Shown: positions 25,337 through 33,319 of the stretch, in pieces
Numbering within the stretch: position 1 is the first letter of the stretch
Layout: every line of letters begins with the position of its first letter
Assembly: GCF_024704725.1 (NCBI RefSeq)
Contig: NZ_JALIQS010000001.1
Location: 434,001-498,000 of the forward strand
DNA from: Shinella sp. CPCC 101442
Lineage (GTDB): Bacteria > Pseudomonadota > Alphaproteobacteria > Rhizobiales > Rhizobiaceae
Length of the DNA: 64,000 nucleotides
Direction of reading: 5' to 3'
The notes under the pieces: generated by a model
The model's database searches: none
What the model saw: only the letters and a program-made list of their open reading frames with translations
Told to the model about the DNA's origin: nothing
Made by a program: the position numbers and the translations under genes

Positions 25337-26217
25337 TCGGCAGCCTCCTTGTTATAGGCGAGATGGCCGCGGTGGCCGTGGGCGCAGCGGTCTTCGCAGT
25401 GGTCGGTATCCGAGCAGACGAACATCCGCCCGCCCCTGTCGTCGAGCACCACCTCGTCGAGATAGACATTCTCTGCGCCGCACAGCGCGCAGGGCTTGTC
25501 GAAGGTCTGGATCTCGAAGGGATGGTCCTCGAAATCGAGGCTGACGACCTCGGTATAGGGCGGCACGGCATAGATGCGCTTTTCGCGACCCGCGCCGAAC
25601 AGCTGGAGCGCTTCCGACATGTGCATCTTCGGATTGTCGAATTTCGGGGTCGGCGACGGGTCCATGACGTAGCGACCCTCGACCTTCACCGGGTAGGCGT
25701 AGGTGGTGGCGATATGGCCGTTCTTGGCGATATCCTCGTAGAGCTTGACATGCATCAGGCCGTATTCTTCCAGCGCATGCATCTTGCGCGTCTCGGTCTC
25801 GCGCGGTTCGAGGAAGCGCAAGGGCTCCGGGATCGGCACCTGGTAGACCAGCGTCTGGCCGGCCGTCAGCTTCTCCTCCGGGATACGGTGACGTGTCTGG
25901 ATGATCGTCGCCTCGCGGGTCTTCGTCGTCACCGCGACATTGGCGACCTTCTGGAAGAAGGCGCGGATGGAGACGGCGTTCGTCGTGTCGTCGGCGCCCT
26001 GGTCGATGACTTTCAGCACATCGTCCGGTCCGAGGATCGCCGCCGTCACCTGCACTCCGCCGGTGCCCCAGCCATAGGGCATGGGCATTTCACGCGATGC
26101 GAAGGGCACCTGATAGCCGGGAATGGCGATCGCTTTGAGGATCGCCCGGCGGATCATGCGTTTCGTCTGTTCGTCGAGATAGGCGAAATTGTAGGTCGCC
26201 AGATCGGTCATATTCAT
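25333..26217 (-). CDS. phnJ: Carbon-phosphorus lyase PhnJ (radical SAM)
   Basis: A 294-residue protein, the catalytic subunit that breaks the C-P bond of ribosyl alkylphosphonates. The iron-sulfur cysteines are visible in the C-terminal third as C243-x2-C246-x21-C268-x5-C274, with CALCGAENVYLDEV at the start and VCSDTDHCEDRC at the end; this is the PhnJ-specific spacing. The glycine-radical/active-site region GWGTGGVQVTAAIL (~49-62) is intact. Two nearby ATGs (residues 1 and 3) both suit; the gene overlaps phnI and phnK by four bases. All key residues are present, so the lyase should be functional. Confidence 0.97.
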   Translation of the reverse strand: MNMTDLATYNFAYLDEQTKRMIRRAILKAIAIPGYQVPFASREMPMPYGWGTGGVQVTAAILGPDDVLKVIDQGADDTTNAVSIRAFFQKVANVAVTTKTREATIIQTRHRIPEEKLTAGQTLVYQVPIPEPLRFLEPRETETRKMHALEEYGLMHVKLYEDIAKNGHIATTYAYPVKVEGRYVMDPSPTPKFDNPKMHMSEALQLFGAGREKRIYAVPPYTEVVSLDFEDHPFEIQTFDKPCALCGAENVYLDEVVLDDRGGRMFVCSDTDHCEDRCAHGHRGHLAYNKEAAE

Positions 26218-27314
26218 TCTGCGGCCTCCGGAAGATCGATGTTCTGCGCGGCCTCGTATTCCCGCCGCATGCGGCGCACGAGATCGAGTTCGGCCTGGAA
26301 ATCCACGTAATGCGGCAGTTTCAGGTGCTCGACGAAGCCGGTCGCCTGGACGTTGTCCGAATGGGAAATGACGAACTCCTCGTCCTGCGCAGGCGCCACG
26401 ATATCCTCACCGAACTCTTCCGCACGCAGCGCACGGTCGACGAGCGACATGGCCATGGCCTTGCGCTCGCTCTGGCCGAAAACGAGGCCATAGCCGCGGG
26501 TGAACTGCGGCGGGTTTTTCGCCGAGCCCTTGAACTGGGCGATCATCTGGCACTCGGTCACCTGGACGCGGCCGAGCGAGACGGAAAAGCCGAGTTCCGG
26601 CATATCCAGTTCCACCTCGACCTCACCGATGCGCACTTCGCCAACGAAGGGATGGGTGCGGGCATAACCGCGCTGGGTCGAATAGCCGAGCGCCAGCAGG
26701 AAACCTTCATCGCCACGGGCGAGCGCCTGCAAACGCAGGTCACGCGCCATCGGGAATTCCAGCGGCTCGCGCGTGATGTCGCCTGCGACATGGCCGTCCG
26801 GCAAGCTGCCATCGTCCTCGACCAGGCCTTCATCGGCCAGGATGTCGGAGACGCGCATGACCGCCTCGCCGGGCTCTTCCCGCTCCAGGCCCGCTTCGAC
26901 AGTCTCGTCACCCAAAAGTGACGGGTCGAGAAGGCGGTGGGTATAGTCGAAGGTGGGGCCGAGAAGCTGGCCGCCCGGCAGGTCCTTGTAGGTCGCCGAG
27001 ACGCGGCGCTCGATCAGCATGGCGCCCGTCTCGACCGGCTTGGAATAACCGAAGCGCGGCAATGTCGTGCGATAGGCACGCAGGATGAAGATCGCCTCGA
27101 TCATGTCGCCGCGCGACTGCCGGATGGCGAGCGCAGCCAGCGCACGATCGTAAAGCGAGGCCTCTGCCATCACGCGGTCGACGGCGAGGCCAAGCTGGGC
27201 GACGATCTGCTCGATGCCGATTGCCGGCAGCGAGCGGTCACCGCGGCGGCGGTCGGCGAGAAGGCGATGGGCGTTGGAGATGGCGGCTTCGCCACCCTTG
27301 ACGGCAACGTACAT
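26214..27314 (-). CDS. phnI: C-P lyase core subunit PhnI
   Basis: A 366-residue core subunit. The N terminus MYVAVKGGEAAISNAHRLLA is diagnostic for PhnI, as are the GYSKPVETGAMLIERRVSAT region and the FGQSERKAMAMSLVDRAL stretch. PhnI acts as nucleosidase/ribosyl transferase, swapping adenine for phosphonate on ATP together with PhnG, PhnH and PhnL. The stop overlaps phnJ. Starts three bases after the phnH stop. Confidence 0.96.
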   Translation of the reverse strand: MYVAVKGGEAAISNAHRLLADRRRGDRSLPAIGIEQIVAQLGLAVDRVMAEASLYDRALAALAIRQSRGDMIEAIFILRAYRTTLPRFGYSKPVETGAMLIERRVSATYKDLPGGQLLGPTFDYTHRLLDPSLLGDETVEAGLEREEPGEAVMRVSDILADEGLVEDDGSLPDGHVAGDITREPLEFPMARDLRLQALARGDEGFLLALGYSTQRGYARTHPFVGEVRIGEVEVELDMPELGFSVSLGRVQVTECQMIAQFKGSAKNPPQFTRGYGLVFGQSERKAMAMSLVDRALRAEEFGEDIVAPAQDEEFVISHSDNVQATGFVEHLKLPHYVDFQAELDLVRRMRREYEAAQNIDLPEAAE

Positions 27315-27317
27315 GGT

Positions 27318-27938
27318 TCAGGCCTCCCCTGCGGCAGATTTGACGCGAAGAACGGTGGTGCGCGGCAGGCAGAGGATGCCGTCACCGGCAACGAGGATCA
27401 GGTCCACGCCGCGCGGAAAACCCTGCCGGTTCTCCGACCAGAAATGCGGGAACATGTCCGGCAGGCCGATCGGCGCGATCTCTTCTTCCGTCCGGATGCC
27501 CGGGCCGGTCAGCACCAGCGGCCGACCACCCTCGAAGGCCTCGATTTCGACGACGAGCGTCGTCGAGCGATCCGGATATTCCTGCGTGCCCTGGGCGAAC
27601 AGGCAGAGATTGGGCAGCATCGCACCCTTTTCCACGAAGGCGAAACGGGCGTCCTGCCGCTCTTCCGTCACGGTCGCGCCGGCATTGAAGGCGAGCCAGC
27701 CGGGCAGCGCCGACTTGGCAAGCACCGGCGTCAGCCAGACCGATGTGTCGTGATCGCAGAGCGTGAGCGCCACGGCACCAGCGGTAGCCTTGAGCGGTGC
27801 GGGCGGCGTCACGGTCGCGGCAACGCGGCCGATCGTGCCAGGACGGGCCATACAATCCATCAGCGTGCGGAAGACGGCCTGCGCCTCGAACACCGGCTTC
27901 TGAAAACCGCCAGCAAAGGCGAGCGTATCGAGTGACAT
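27318..27938 (-). CDS. phnH: C-P lyase core subunit PhnH
   Basis: A 206-residue PhnH protein. The N-terminal block AFAGGFQKPVFEAQAVFR followed by LMDCMARPG is typical for the family, and the fold is a degenerate PLP-transferase-like dimer without PLP, known from the E. coli structure. It is required for assembly of the PhnGHIJ complex. Its ATG shares one base with the phnG stop. Confidence 0.95.
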   Translation of the reverse strand: MSLDTLAFAGGFQKPVFEAQAVFRTLMDCMARPGTIGRVAATVTPPAPLKATAGAVALTLCDHDTSVWLTPVLAKSALPGWLAFNAGATVTEERQDARFAFVEKGAMLPNLCLFAQGTQEYPDRSTTLVVEIEAFEGGRPLVLTGPGIRTEEEIAPIGLPDMFPHFWSENRQGFPRGVDLILVAGDGILCLPRTTVLRVKSAAGEA

Positions 27939-28417
27939 CAGTCCTCTCCCCGAACCATGGTGAAGAAATCGACGCGGGTGGCCGCCGTCTGGCGGGCCTT
28001 TTCGGCGTCCTCTTTGGCAACGCGGGCGGCCACGGCATCGAGCAGCGTCTCGACCTCGGCCTTGCGGGCCGGCTGCTGGAACAACGCGTCGAATGTCGCC
28101 GCAAGACGCGCCTTTGCGCCATCGGTGCCGAGCGTCTGGCCGTGACCGACCGTGCCGTCGTCGAGGCGGATGCTGGCGCGGCTTACCGTCGCCTCACCGA
28201 GATTGAACGGCGCGCCGCCGCCACCGATGCGGCCACGCACCATGACGAGGCCCGTCTCCGGACCGCGTACAGGCTGCACGGTCGGCTTGTCGGCGAGCGC
28301 GCCGAATGCCGCCTGCAACTCGGCCCGACTTGCCTTCGCAAGCAGGCCCATTGCCTTCTGCCGTTCAGCCCCGGCATCCTTGCCGGCGACTTCTGCAGAT
28401 TTGTTTAGTGATGCCAT
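27938..28417 (-). CDS. phnG: C-P lyase core subunit PhnG
   Basis: A 159-residue PhnG, the first gene of the C-P lyase operon. The family block VRGPETGLVMVRGRIGG and then FNLGEATVSRASIRL is clear, as is GHGQTLGTDGAKA. The predicted N-terminal stretch is Lys/Ala-rich and short. The ATG at 28417 follows GGAGATGAGG at good spacing, and a perfect palindrome lies 15 bases upstream of the start codon. Confidence 0.95.
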   Translation of the reverse strand: MASLNKSAEVAGKDAGAERQKAMGLLAKASRAELQAAFGALADKPTVQPVRGPETGLVMVRGRIGGGGAPFNLGEATVSRASIRLDDGTVGHGQTLGTDGAKARLAATFDALFQQPARKAEVETLLDAVAARVAKEDAEKARQTAATRVDFFTMVRGED

Positions 28418-28432
28418 TGCCTCATCTCCAAA

Positions 28433-28450
28433 TGTCTATTAATCTAGACA
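28433..28450. promoter_or_regulatory. Perfect inverted repeat between phnG and phnF, likely PhnF operator
   Basis: TGTCTA-TTAATC-TAGACA is an 18-base perfect palindrome placed 15 bases above the phnG start and 51 bases before phnF. Position, symmetry and the divergent HutC-type regulator fit an autoregulatory PhnF operator that represses both directions. Confidence 0.65.
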
Positions 28451-28501
28451 ACCGAACATCTAAGTCTTGTCTTAACGGGCGGGAATGACAAGGGTGTGAC
28501 A

Positions 28502-29251
28502 ATGGGAATTTCGGGGGCGAAAATGGTGGAACGGCAATCGGGCGTGGCGCTGTGGCGGCAGATCGCGGATCGCATGCGGCTTGCGATCAACAATGGGGAT
28601 TACGACGAAACCGGCATGATGCCGCCCGAAACGGTACTGGCTGCCCGTTTCGGCGTGAACCGCCACACCGTGCGCAGCGCCATGGCGGCGCTGGCGGAGG
28701 AAGGCATCGTGCGCCCGATTCAGGGTATCGGCACCCGCATCGAGCGGCGCGACCGCCTGCGCTTTCCCATCTCGCGCCGAACACGGTTCGCGCAGGGCCT
28801 CGGCAACCAGGCACGCGACATCGAAGGCAGGATGCTGGAAGCGGCGACGGAAGTTGCGCCCGGCATCGTCGCGGAGGCGCTCGGGATGCCCACAGGCACG
28901 CTTTGTGTGCGCATGGAGACCGTGAACAGCGCCGACAAGCGCCCCATCTCACGCGCGACGCATTATTTCCCGGCCGAACGCTTCGCGGAGATTGGCGCGA
29001 TCTTCGAACGAACCCGCTCGGTCACTGCGGCCTTCCGCGAACTGGGCGTACCCGACTATGTCAGGCGCTCGACGGAAATATCGGCCATCCACGCCGAGGG
29101 CGACGACATCAGGCACCTGAAACTCTCGCCCGGAGCCATCATCCTCGTCGCGACAGCCATCAACACCGACCTTGAGGGAAGGCCGATCCAGTTCTCCCGA
29201 ACCCGCTTTGCCGCCGACCGCGTCAAGCTGACGGTGGAGATGGACGCTTAG
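28502..29251 (+). CDS. phnF: PhnF-type GntR/HutC regulator of the phosphonate operon
   Basis: A 249-residue regulator. Residues ~15-80 form a GntR winged helix (LWRQIADRMRLAIN, then MPPETVLAARFGVNRHTVRSA), and the remaining part is a UTRA ligand-binding domain (MLEAATEVAPGIVAEALGMP; RATHYFPAERFAEI). The ATG at 28502 is chosen because AAGGG lies at good spacing; a GTG at 28496 is possible. It is divergent from phnG with a palindrome between them, so it likely represses the C-P lyase operon and itself until a phosphonate-derived effector binds. It converges on a methyltransferase with a 4-base overlap. Confidence 0.92.
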   Translation: MGISGAKMVERQSGVALWRQIADRMRLAINNGDYDETGMMPPETVLAARFGVNRHTVRSAMAALAEEGIVRPIQGIGTRIERRDRLRFPISRRTRFAQGLGNQARDIEGRMLEAATEVAPGIVAEALGMPTGTLCVRMETVNSADKRPISRATHYFPAERFAEIGAIFERTRSVTAAFRELGVPDYVRRSTEISAIHAEGDDIRHLKLSPGAIILVATAINTDLEGRPIQFSRTRFAADRVKLTVEMDA

Positions 29252-30030
29252 GCCGGCTTGCGGCAGCAGAGAATGAAGCGGCGATAGAGCAACGTACGCA
29301 GCTTGTTGCGGAGATCCGCGGTTCGCCGCTGCGCGACCGCAACCGGTGCATGCGAGCCGACCGCAAAGTCGCGAAAGCCGGCCGCTTCGAGGAGTGGCAG
29401 CACGCGCTCGGCGGTCAGTCCGTCGCCAAAGGGCAGGCGCTCCATGATGCTGGCATGCCGGTCGCTCATCGCACCGTCATAATGCGGATCGGCGCCGACA
29501 AAGCGATCGAGCACAGCGATAGCGCGGCTTGCCAGGCGGCCAATCCGGGTGGGGGCGGCCCAGTCACCGTCGAAAAACAGCAGCGTACCGCCGGGCTTCA
29601 GCATGCGATGCCAACAGGCAAAGGCCTGCTCGGGCGTCGTCAGCGTCCAGACGAGATGGCGGCAGACGATGGCGTCATAGCTTTCGTCCGGCTCCATCGG
29701 GTTTTCCGCGTCCGCGAGCAGGAAGCGCAAGCTCTTTGCCCCGGCGTGCTTCTTGCGCGCAACCGCCAGCATCGCCTCGGAAAAGTCGAGTGCCGTCACC
29801 GCATGGCCGAGCGAGAGCAGCAGGCGCGTCACCTCCCCCGTCCCGCAGGCCAGTTCCAGCACGCGGCGCGGCTCGGGTCCGAGACGTTGGCGGATTGCCG
29901 CTGCCCAGGCGTCGAATTCGGGGCCTTCGGGAATGCGATGGCCGAAGGCCAGATCGAAGGTTTGCGAGCGGCGCGACCAGTATTCGCGGATGTCTTCCTT
30001 GAGGTGGTTGTTGGGGAGCGTGCCGTGCAT
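29248..30030 (-). CDS. Class I SAM-dependent methyltransferase
   Basis: A 260-residue methyltransferase of the methyltransf_11/UbiE-like group. Motif I VLELACGTGEVTRLL (~57-72) binds SAM, followed by ALDFSEAML and LADAENPMEPDESYDAIVCR, then LKPGGTLLFFDGDW. The ATG at 30030 overlaps the stop of the ABC ATPase by one base and has GAGGGG upstream at good spacing; a GTG three bases earlier is possible. Being the last gene of the riboswitch-controlled operon suggests a link to cobalamin or cobalt, but the substrate is unknown. The C terminus is basic (RRTADLRNKLRTLLYRR). Confidence 0.85.
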   Translation of the reverse strand: MHGTLPNNHLKEDIREYWSRRSQTFDLAFGHRIPEGPEFDAWAAAIRQRLGPEPRRVLELACGTGEVTRLLLSLGHAVTALDFSEAMLAVARKKHAGAKSLRFLLADAENPMEPDESYDAIVCRHLVWTLTTPEQAFACWHRMLKPGGTLLFFDGDWAAPTRIGRLASRAIAVLDRFVGADPHYDGAMSDRHASIMERLPFGDGLTAERVLPLLEAAGFRDFAVGSHAPVAVAQRRTADLRNKLRTLLYRRFILCCRKPA

Positions 30031-30836
30031 CACGTCCCCTCACCTGCAACAAGCTTCAGACGCGGCGGGCGCGGTTCCGGCCGACGATAGCGGATGAAGC
30101 AGCCGCCGCCGGCGTCACGCTCCACATCCACCGTGACACCAAAGACCGCCTGCAAGCGCTGCGGCTCCAGCACTTTGGCGGGCGTGCCAAGCGCCACGAT
30201 GCGGCCCGCCTGCATGACGGCGATGCGGTCGCAGAACATGGCGGCGTGGTTGAGATCGTGAAGTGCCGCGACGACGGTCAGGTCCTGTTCGCGCACGAGC
30301 TGGAGCAGACTGATCTGGTGTCCGATATCGAGATGGTTGGTCGGCTCGTCGAGCAGCAGGATCGGCGATTGCTGGGCAAGCGCCCGGGCGATGTGCAGCC
30401 GCTGCCGCTCGCCGCCGGAGAGCGTATGCCAGAGCCGGCCGGCGAAATGCGCCATGTCGACCTCCTCCAGCGCTCGGTCGACGATGGCGTCATCGGCCCG
30501 TGACCACGGCGTCAGCGCACCGAGATGCGGCGTGCGGCCGAGTTCGACGGCCTGGCGCGCCGTGATGCGCTCGGTCGTTTCCGCCTGCTGTTCGACGAAG
30601 GCTATCCGCCGGGCGATGGCCTGCCGGCCATGCTCCGAAAGCGGCTTGCCGTCGAGCAGCACGGAACCCGCCTGCGGCTTGCGGATGCCTGAGAGCAACG
30701 ACATCAAGCTCGTCTTGCCGGAGCCGTTCGGGCCGATGATGCCGAGAAACTCACCGGGACGGACATCGAGCGAGACATCCGACAGGATGGCCGCGCCGCC
30801 GGCCGACCAGTGCAGGTTCTTGGAGGAAAGCGTCAC
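30030..30836 (-). CDS. btuD: Cobalamin-type (FecCD family) ABC transporter ATPase
   Basis: A 268-residue ATPase of the iron-siderophore/B12 group. Walker A is GPNGSGKTS, the signature LSGGERQRLHIARAL and Walker B ILLLDEPTNHLDI, all as in BtuD/FecE relatives. The true start is the GTG at 30836, which overlaps the permease stop by four bases and has GAGGAGG upstream; the longer frame above it is a shadow of the permease gene. Cobalamin is the likely cargo because a B12 riboswitch precedes the operon. Confidence 0.85.
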   Translation of the reverse strand: MTLSSKNLHWSAGGAAILSDVSLDVRPGEFLGIIGPNGSGKTSLMSLLSGIRKPQAGSVLLDGKPLSEHGRQAIARRIAFVEQQAETTERITARQAVELGRTPHLGALTPWSRADDAIVDRALEEVDMAHFAGRLWHTLSGGERQRLHIARALAQQSPILLLDEPTNHLDIGHQISLLQLVREQDLTVVAALHDLNHAAMFCDRIAVMQAGRIVALGTPAKVLEPQRLQAVFGVTVDVERDAGGGCFIRYRRPEPRPPRLKLVAGEGT

Positions 30837-31861
30837 AGGGCAGACCTCCTCTGGCTGAGGATGAGCGCGAAGGCCGGTGCGCCGAACAGCGCCGTGATGA
30901 CGCCGATGGGCAGGACCTGGCCGGGAATGATGACGCGCGACAGCACATCCGCCGCGATCATGAAGATCGCGCCGATCAGCGCGGAGGCGGGCAAAAGCAG
31001 GCCGTGGCGGACACCAACCACCATGCGCGCGGCATGGGGAATGACGAGGCCGACGAAGCCGATCGAGCCGACGATGGACACCATGGTCGCCGTCAGCAAC
31101 GCAGAGATGGCGATGAGCACGACATAGACGCGGCGCACGGGAATGCCGAGCGAAGCGGCCGATTCCGTGCCGAAGGTGAAAGCGTCGAGCGCACGCGCGT
31201 GCCAAAGGCAGACGATGAGGCCGAGGATTGCAACCGGCAGCGCCAGCCAGACATCCGGCCAGCGCACGCCCGAGAGATTGCCGAGCAGCCAGAACATGAT
31301 GCCGCGTGCCTGTTCTGCGCTTGCCGCCTTGGTGACGATGAAGGAGGTCAGCGCATTGAAGAGCTGCGAGCCCGCGATGCCGGCAAGGATAATCGCGCTC
31401 GTGCCGCGGCCGGCGCGCAAGGCCAGCGCACTGACGAGGCCGAAAGCGACGATAGCGCCGAGAAAGGCACCGGCAGGCAATGTCAGGGCGCCCGCGCCGA
31501 TGCCGAGGATCGCCACGCTGACAGCCCCCGTCGAGGCACCCGCCGAAATGCCGAGGATATACGGATCGGCCAGTGCATTGCGCAGCAGCGATTGCAGGAT
31601 CACGCCGCAAAGCGCCAGCGCAGAGCCGCAGCAGGCGGCGACCATCGCCCGGCTCAGCCGGTAATTCCAGATGATCCCCTCGTCGATGGGTTCCAGCGCA
31701 TAGCCGGCGTGCCAGAGGCGATTGGCCACCGTCTTCGCCACCACGTCGAGCGGAATCGCCGTCTCGCCGACCGCAGCCCCGACGCCGAGCGCAAAAAGCA
31801 GGAGGACGAGCGCCGCGAAAGCGGCGCCCGTCCGACGCAGTATGGGGCGATCGGCGATCAC
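30833..31861 (-). CDS. btuC: Cobalamin-type FecCD/BtuC permease
   Basis: A 342-residue permease with about ten helices. Family motifs are LSRAMVAACCGSALALCGVILQ (~58-80; the 'P-R-x-x-x-x...G..L...G...Q' pattern with S in place of P), LADPYILGISAGA, and GFVGLVIPHAARMVVG (coupling region). The GTG at 31861 overlaps the binding-protein stop by four bases (GTGA), making the operon order btuF-btuC-btuD. The longer frame upstream encodes no conserved sequence. Confidence 0.87.
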   Translation of the reverse strand: MIADRPILRRTGAAFAALVLLLFALGVGAAVGETAIPLDVVAKTVANRLWHAGYALEPIDEGIIWNYRLSRAMVAACCGSALALCGVILQSLLRNALADPYILGISAGASTGAVSVAILGIGAGALTLPAGAFLGAIVAFGLVSALALRAGRGTSAIILAGIAGSQLFNALTSFIVTKAASAEQARGIMFWLLGNLSGVRWPDVWLALPVAILGLIVCLWHARALDAFTFGTESAASLGIPVRRVYVVLIAISALLTATMVSIVGSIGFVGLVIPHAARMVVGVRHGLLLPASALIGAIFMIAADVLSRVIIPGQVLPIGVITALFGAPAFALILSQRRSAL

Positions 31862-32898
31862 TTGGCCAGACCAGCCTTCTCGATCGCATCGGCAAGACCT
31901 TCGAGACCCTCGATCGTGCGGATCGTCGGGTTCATGGCCTGCGCGTCCATGTCGAAGACATAGTTGTTCTTGACGGCCGGCATCAGGCTTGCGACCGGGT
32001 CGGTCTTCAGGAAGTCGACCTTCGCTTCCAGGCTGTCGAGCGGATAGCGCCGGCGGTCCATCGAACCGGCGACGATCATCGTCGGAGCCGCCTTGGCGAT
32101 GGTTTCCCAGCCGACCGTCGGCCATTCGTCCTCGGTCTTGATGATGTTTTCGATGCCGAGCGCCGACATGATGTAGCCCGGTGCGCCGTTCTTGCCGGCG
32201 ACATAGGGATCGGCATCGGCGGCGCTGGAGAACCAGAACACGGCCGAGAGCTTGTCCTTCACCGCGGCGACCTTGGTGCGGGCCGCCTCCTCGCGCGCCT
32301 TCAGCGCCGCCACGACCTCTTCGCCCTTGTCCTGGATATTGTAGATCTGCGCCATTTCGCGGATTTCCCGGTAGACGAGATCCATGGTGAAGACCTGATG
32401 GCGAACGCCGTCGCTGGCTGCACTATTCTCCTTGCCGACGCAATCGGACGGCGAGGTGTAGACGGGAATGCCGAGTTCCTCGAACTGCTCGGGCTTGGCA
32501 ACGACGCCTTCCGGGCCGACCTGCCACTCGAACTGCACGGTCACAATATCAGGCTTCTTGGCAAGCACGCTTTCGAAGCTCGGCTCGTTGTCGGCAAGAC
32601 GGTCGATCTTGGCGTTGACGTCCTCGTAGCCCTTGAGCACCGGGCCGACCCAGAGCGCCGTGCCCACCACCTTGTCGGCAAGGCCGAGCATGTAGAGGAT
32701 TTCGGTCGAGCTCTGGCCGATCGAAACGGTCTTCGTCGGCGCCTTCTGGAAGGTGACCGGGCGGCCGCAATTCTGCAGCGTCAGCGGATATTGCGTCTCG
32801 GCGGCCTGGGCCGTGCCGGAGGAAAGAACAAGCACCGCAGCGCCGGCTAATACGGAAACGAGGGTGGCGGCGCGTGCGGCCGCAGGGAACATGATCAT
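31858..32898 (-). CDS. btuF: Periplasmic binding protein, BtuF/FecB-type, riboswitch-controlled
   Basis: A 346-residue binding protein. A signal peptide (AARAATLVSVLAGAAVLVLS, cleavage near AQA-AE) precedes a FecB/TroA-fold domain beginning YPLTLQNCGRPVTF, with SIGQSSTEILYMLGLADKVVG as the family motif. The single mature-N-terminal cysteine lies in the QNCGRP stretch. The ATG at 32898 follows GGAGAAAACC; a second ATG two codons later is possible. The cobalamin riboswitch upstream makes cobalamin, cobinamide or a cobalt complex the likely ligand. No TonB-dependent receptor is nearby, so the outer-membrane step must be encoded elsewhere. Confidence 0.85.
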   Translation of the reverse strand: MIMFPAAARAATLVSVLAGAAVLVLSSGTAQAAETQYPLTLQNCGRPVTFQKAPTKTVSIGQSSTEILYMLGLADKVVGTALWVGPVLKGYEDVNAKIDRLADNEPSFESVLAKKPDIVTVQFEWQVGPEGVVAKPEQFEELGIPVYTSPSDCVGKENSAASDGVRHQVFTMDLVYREIREMAQIYNIQDKGEEVVAALKAREEAARTKVAAVKDKLSAVFWFSSAADADPYVAGKNGAPGYIMSALGIENIIKTEDEWPTVGWETIAKAAPTMIVAGSMDRRRYPLDSLEAKVDFLKTDPVASLMPAVKNNYVFDMDAQAMNPTIRTIEGLEGLADAIEKAGLAK

Positions 32899-32930
32899 GG
32901 TTTTCTCCGGAGAAAGGAAAGCGTGCGGGC

Positions 32931-33017
32931 TCAGCCGACAGGCCGCAAAGGGCGCATCGAATGCGGACGGGAGAAAACGAATGGGGGTCTGCCGGGGGCG
33001 GCAGTCTGGCTCGTCAT
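32931..33017 (-). CDS. 28-codon leader ORF between riboswitch and btuF
   Basis: A short open frame beginning MTSQTAAPGRPPFVFS and ending RPLRPVG. It has a strong ribosome binding site (CAGGAG, 5 bases from ATG) and its stop is 30 bases before the btuF start. The product is Pro/Arg-rich and has no known domain. It may be a translated leader whose start is the real target of riboswitch control, with translation coupled to btuF. It is not a proven gene. Confidence 0.4.
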   Translation of the reverse strand: MTSQTAAPGRPPFVFSRPHSMRPLRPVG

Positions 33018-33061
33018 GGCGTCTCCTGTTCCGGGCTTCCCCGCCCGTGACTTGGATTCTG

Positions 33062-33272
33062 GCTCTGACGGCAGGTCTCCTGGCTCACGGATATCTGTTG
33101 CCTGTCTGCCTTCCCGCGCAAGACACGCAGTGGCACGACGCAAACGCGTCACGAGGACAGGCGACAATCCGCCTACAGTTGCGGGGGCAGCCACGGAATG
33201 GGTCCCTGTTGGGTCGTCCGCACCGTGTTCCCTATTAATCCCCTGGGAGTCATCCTTCAGGGAACCGTCGTC
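33062..33272 (-). promoter_or_regulatory. Cobalamin (B12) riboswitch
   Basis: Reading on the minus strand, the element contains GGTTCCC near its 5' end, GGGAACACGGTGCGG, GGCTGCCCCCGCAACTG (the core J3/4-P5 region), GCCACTG, GGGAAGGC and finally the B12 box AGCCAGGAGACCTGCCG at about 33068-33084. All consensus blocks are present in order. A GC-rich hairpin (about 33031-33048) and the leader ORF ribosome binding site follow directly, pointing to translational control. It regulates btuFCD and the methyltransferase; high cobalamin should turn them off. Confidence 0.94.
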
Positions 33273-33319
33273 CCATCCTTAGTCCGCGGCCCTCGGCAGC
33301 GTCAAGGCGAGCGCGGCAA

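Noticed and set aside
30837-31895. N-terminal extension of the btuD reading frame
   Set aside because: It overlaps btuC in another frame, is Arg/His-rich, and the GTG at 30836 with its strong ribosome binding site gives a normal-length ATPase.
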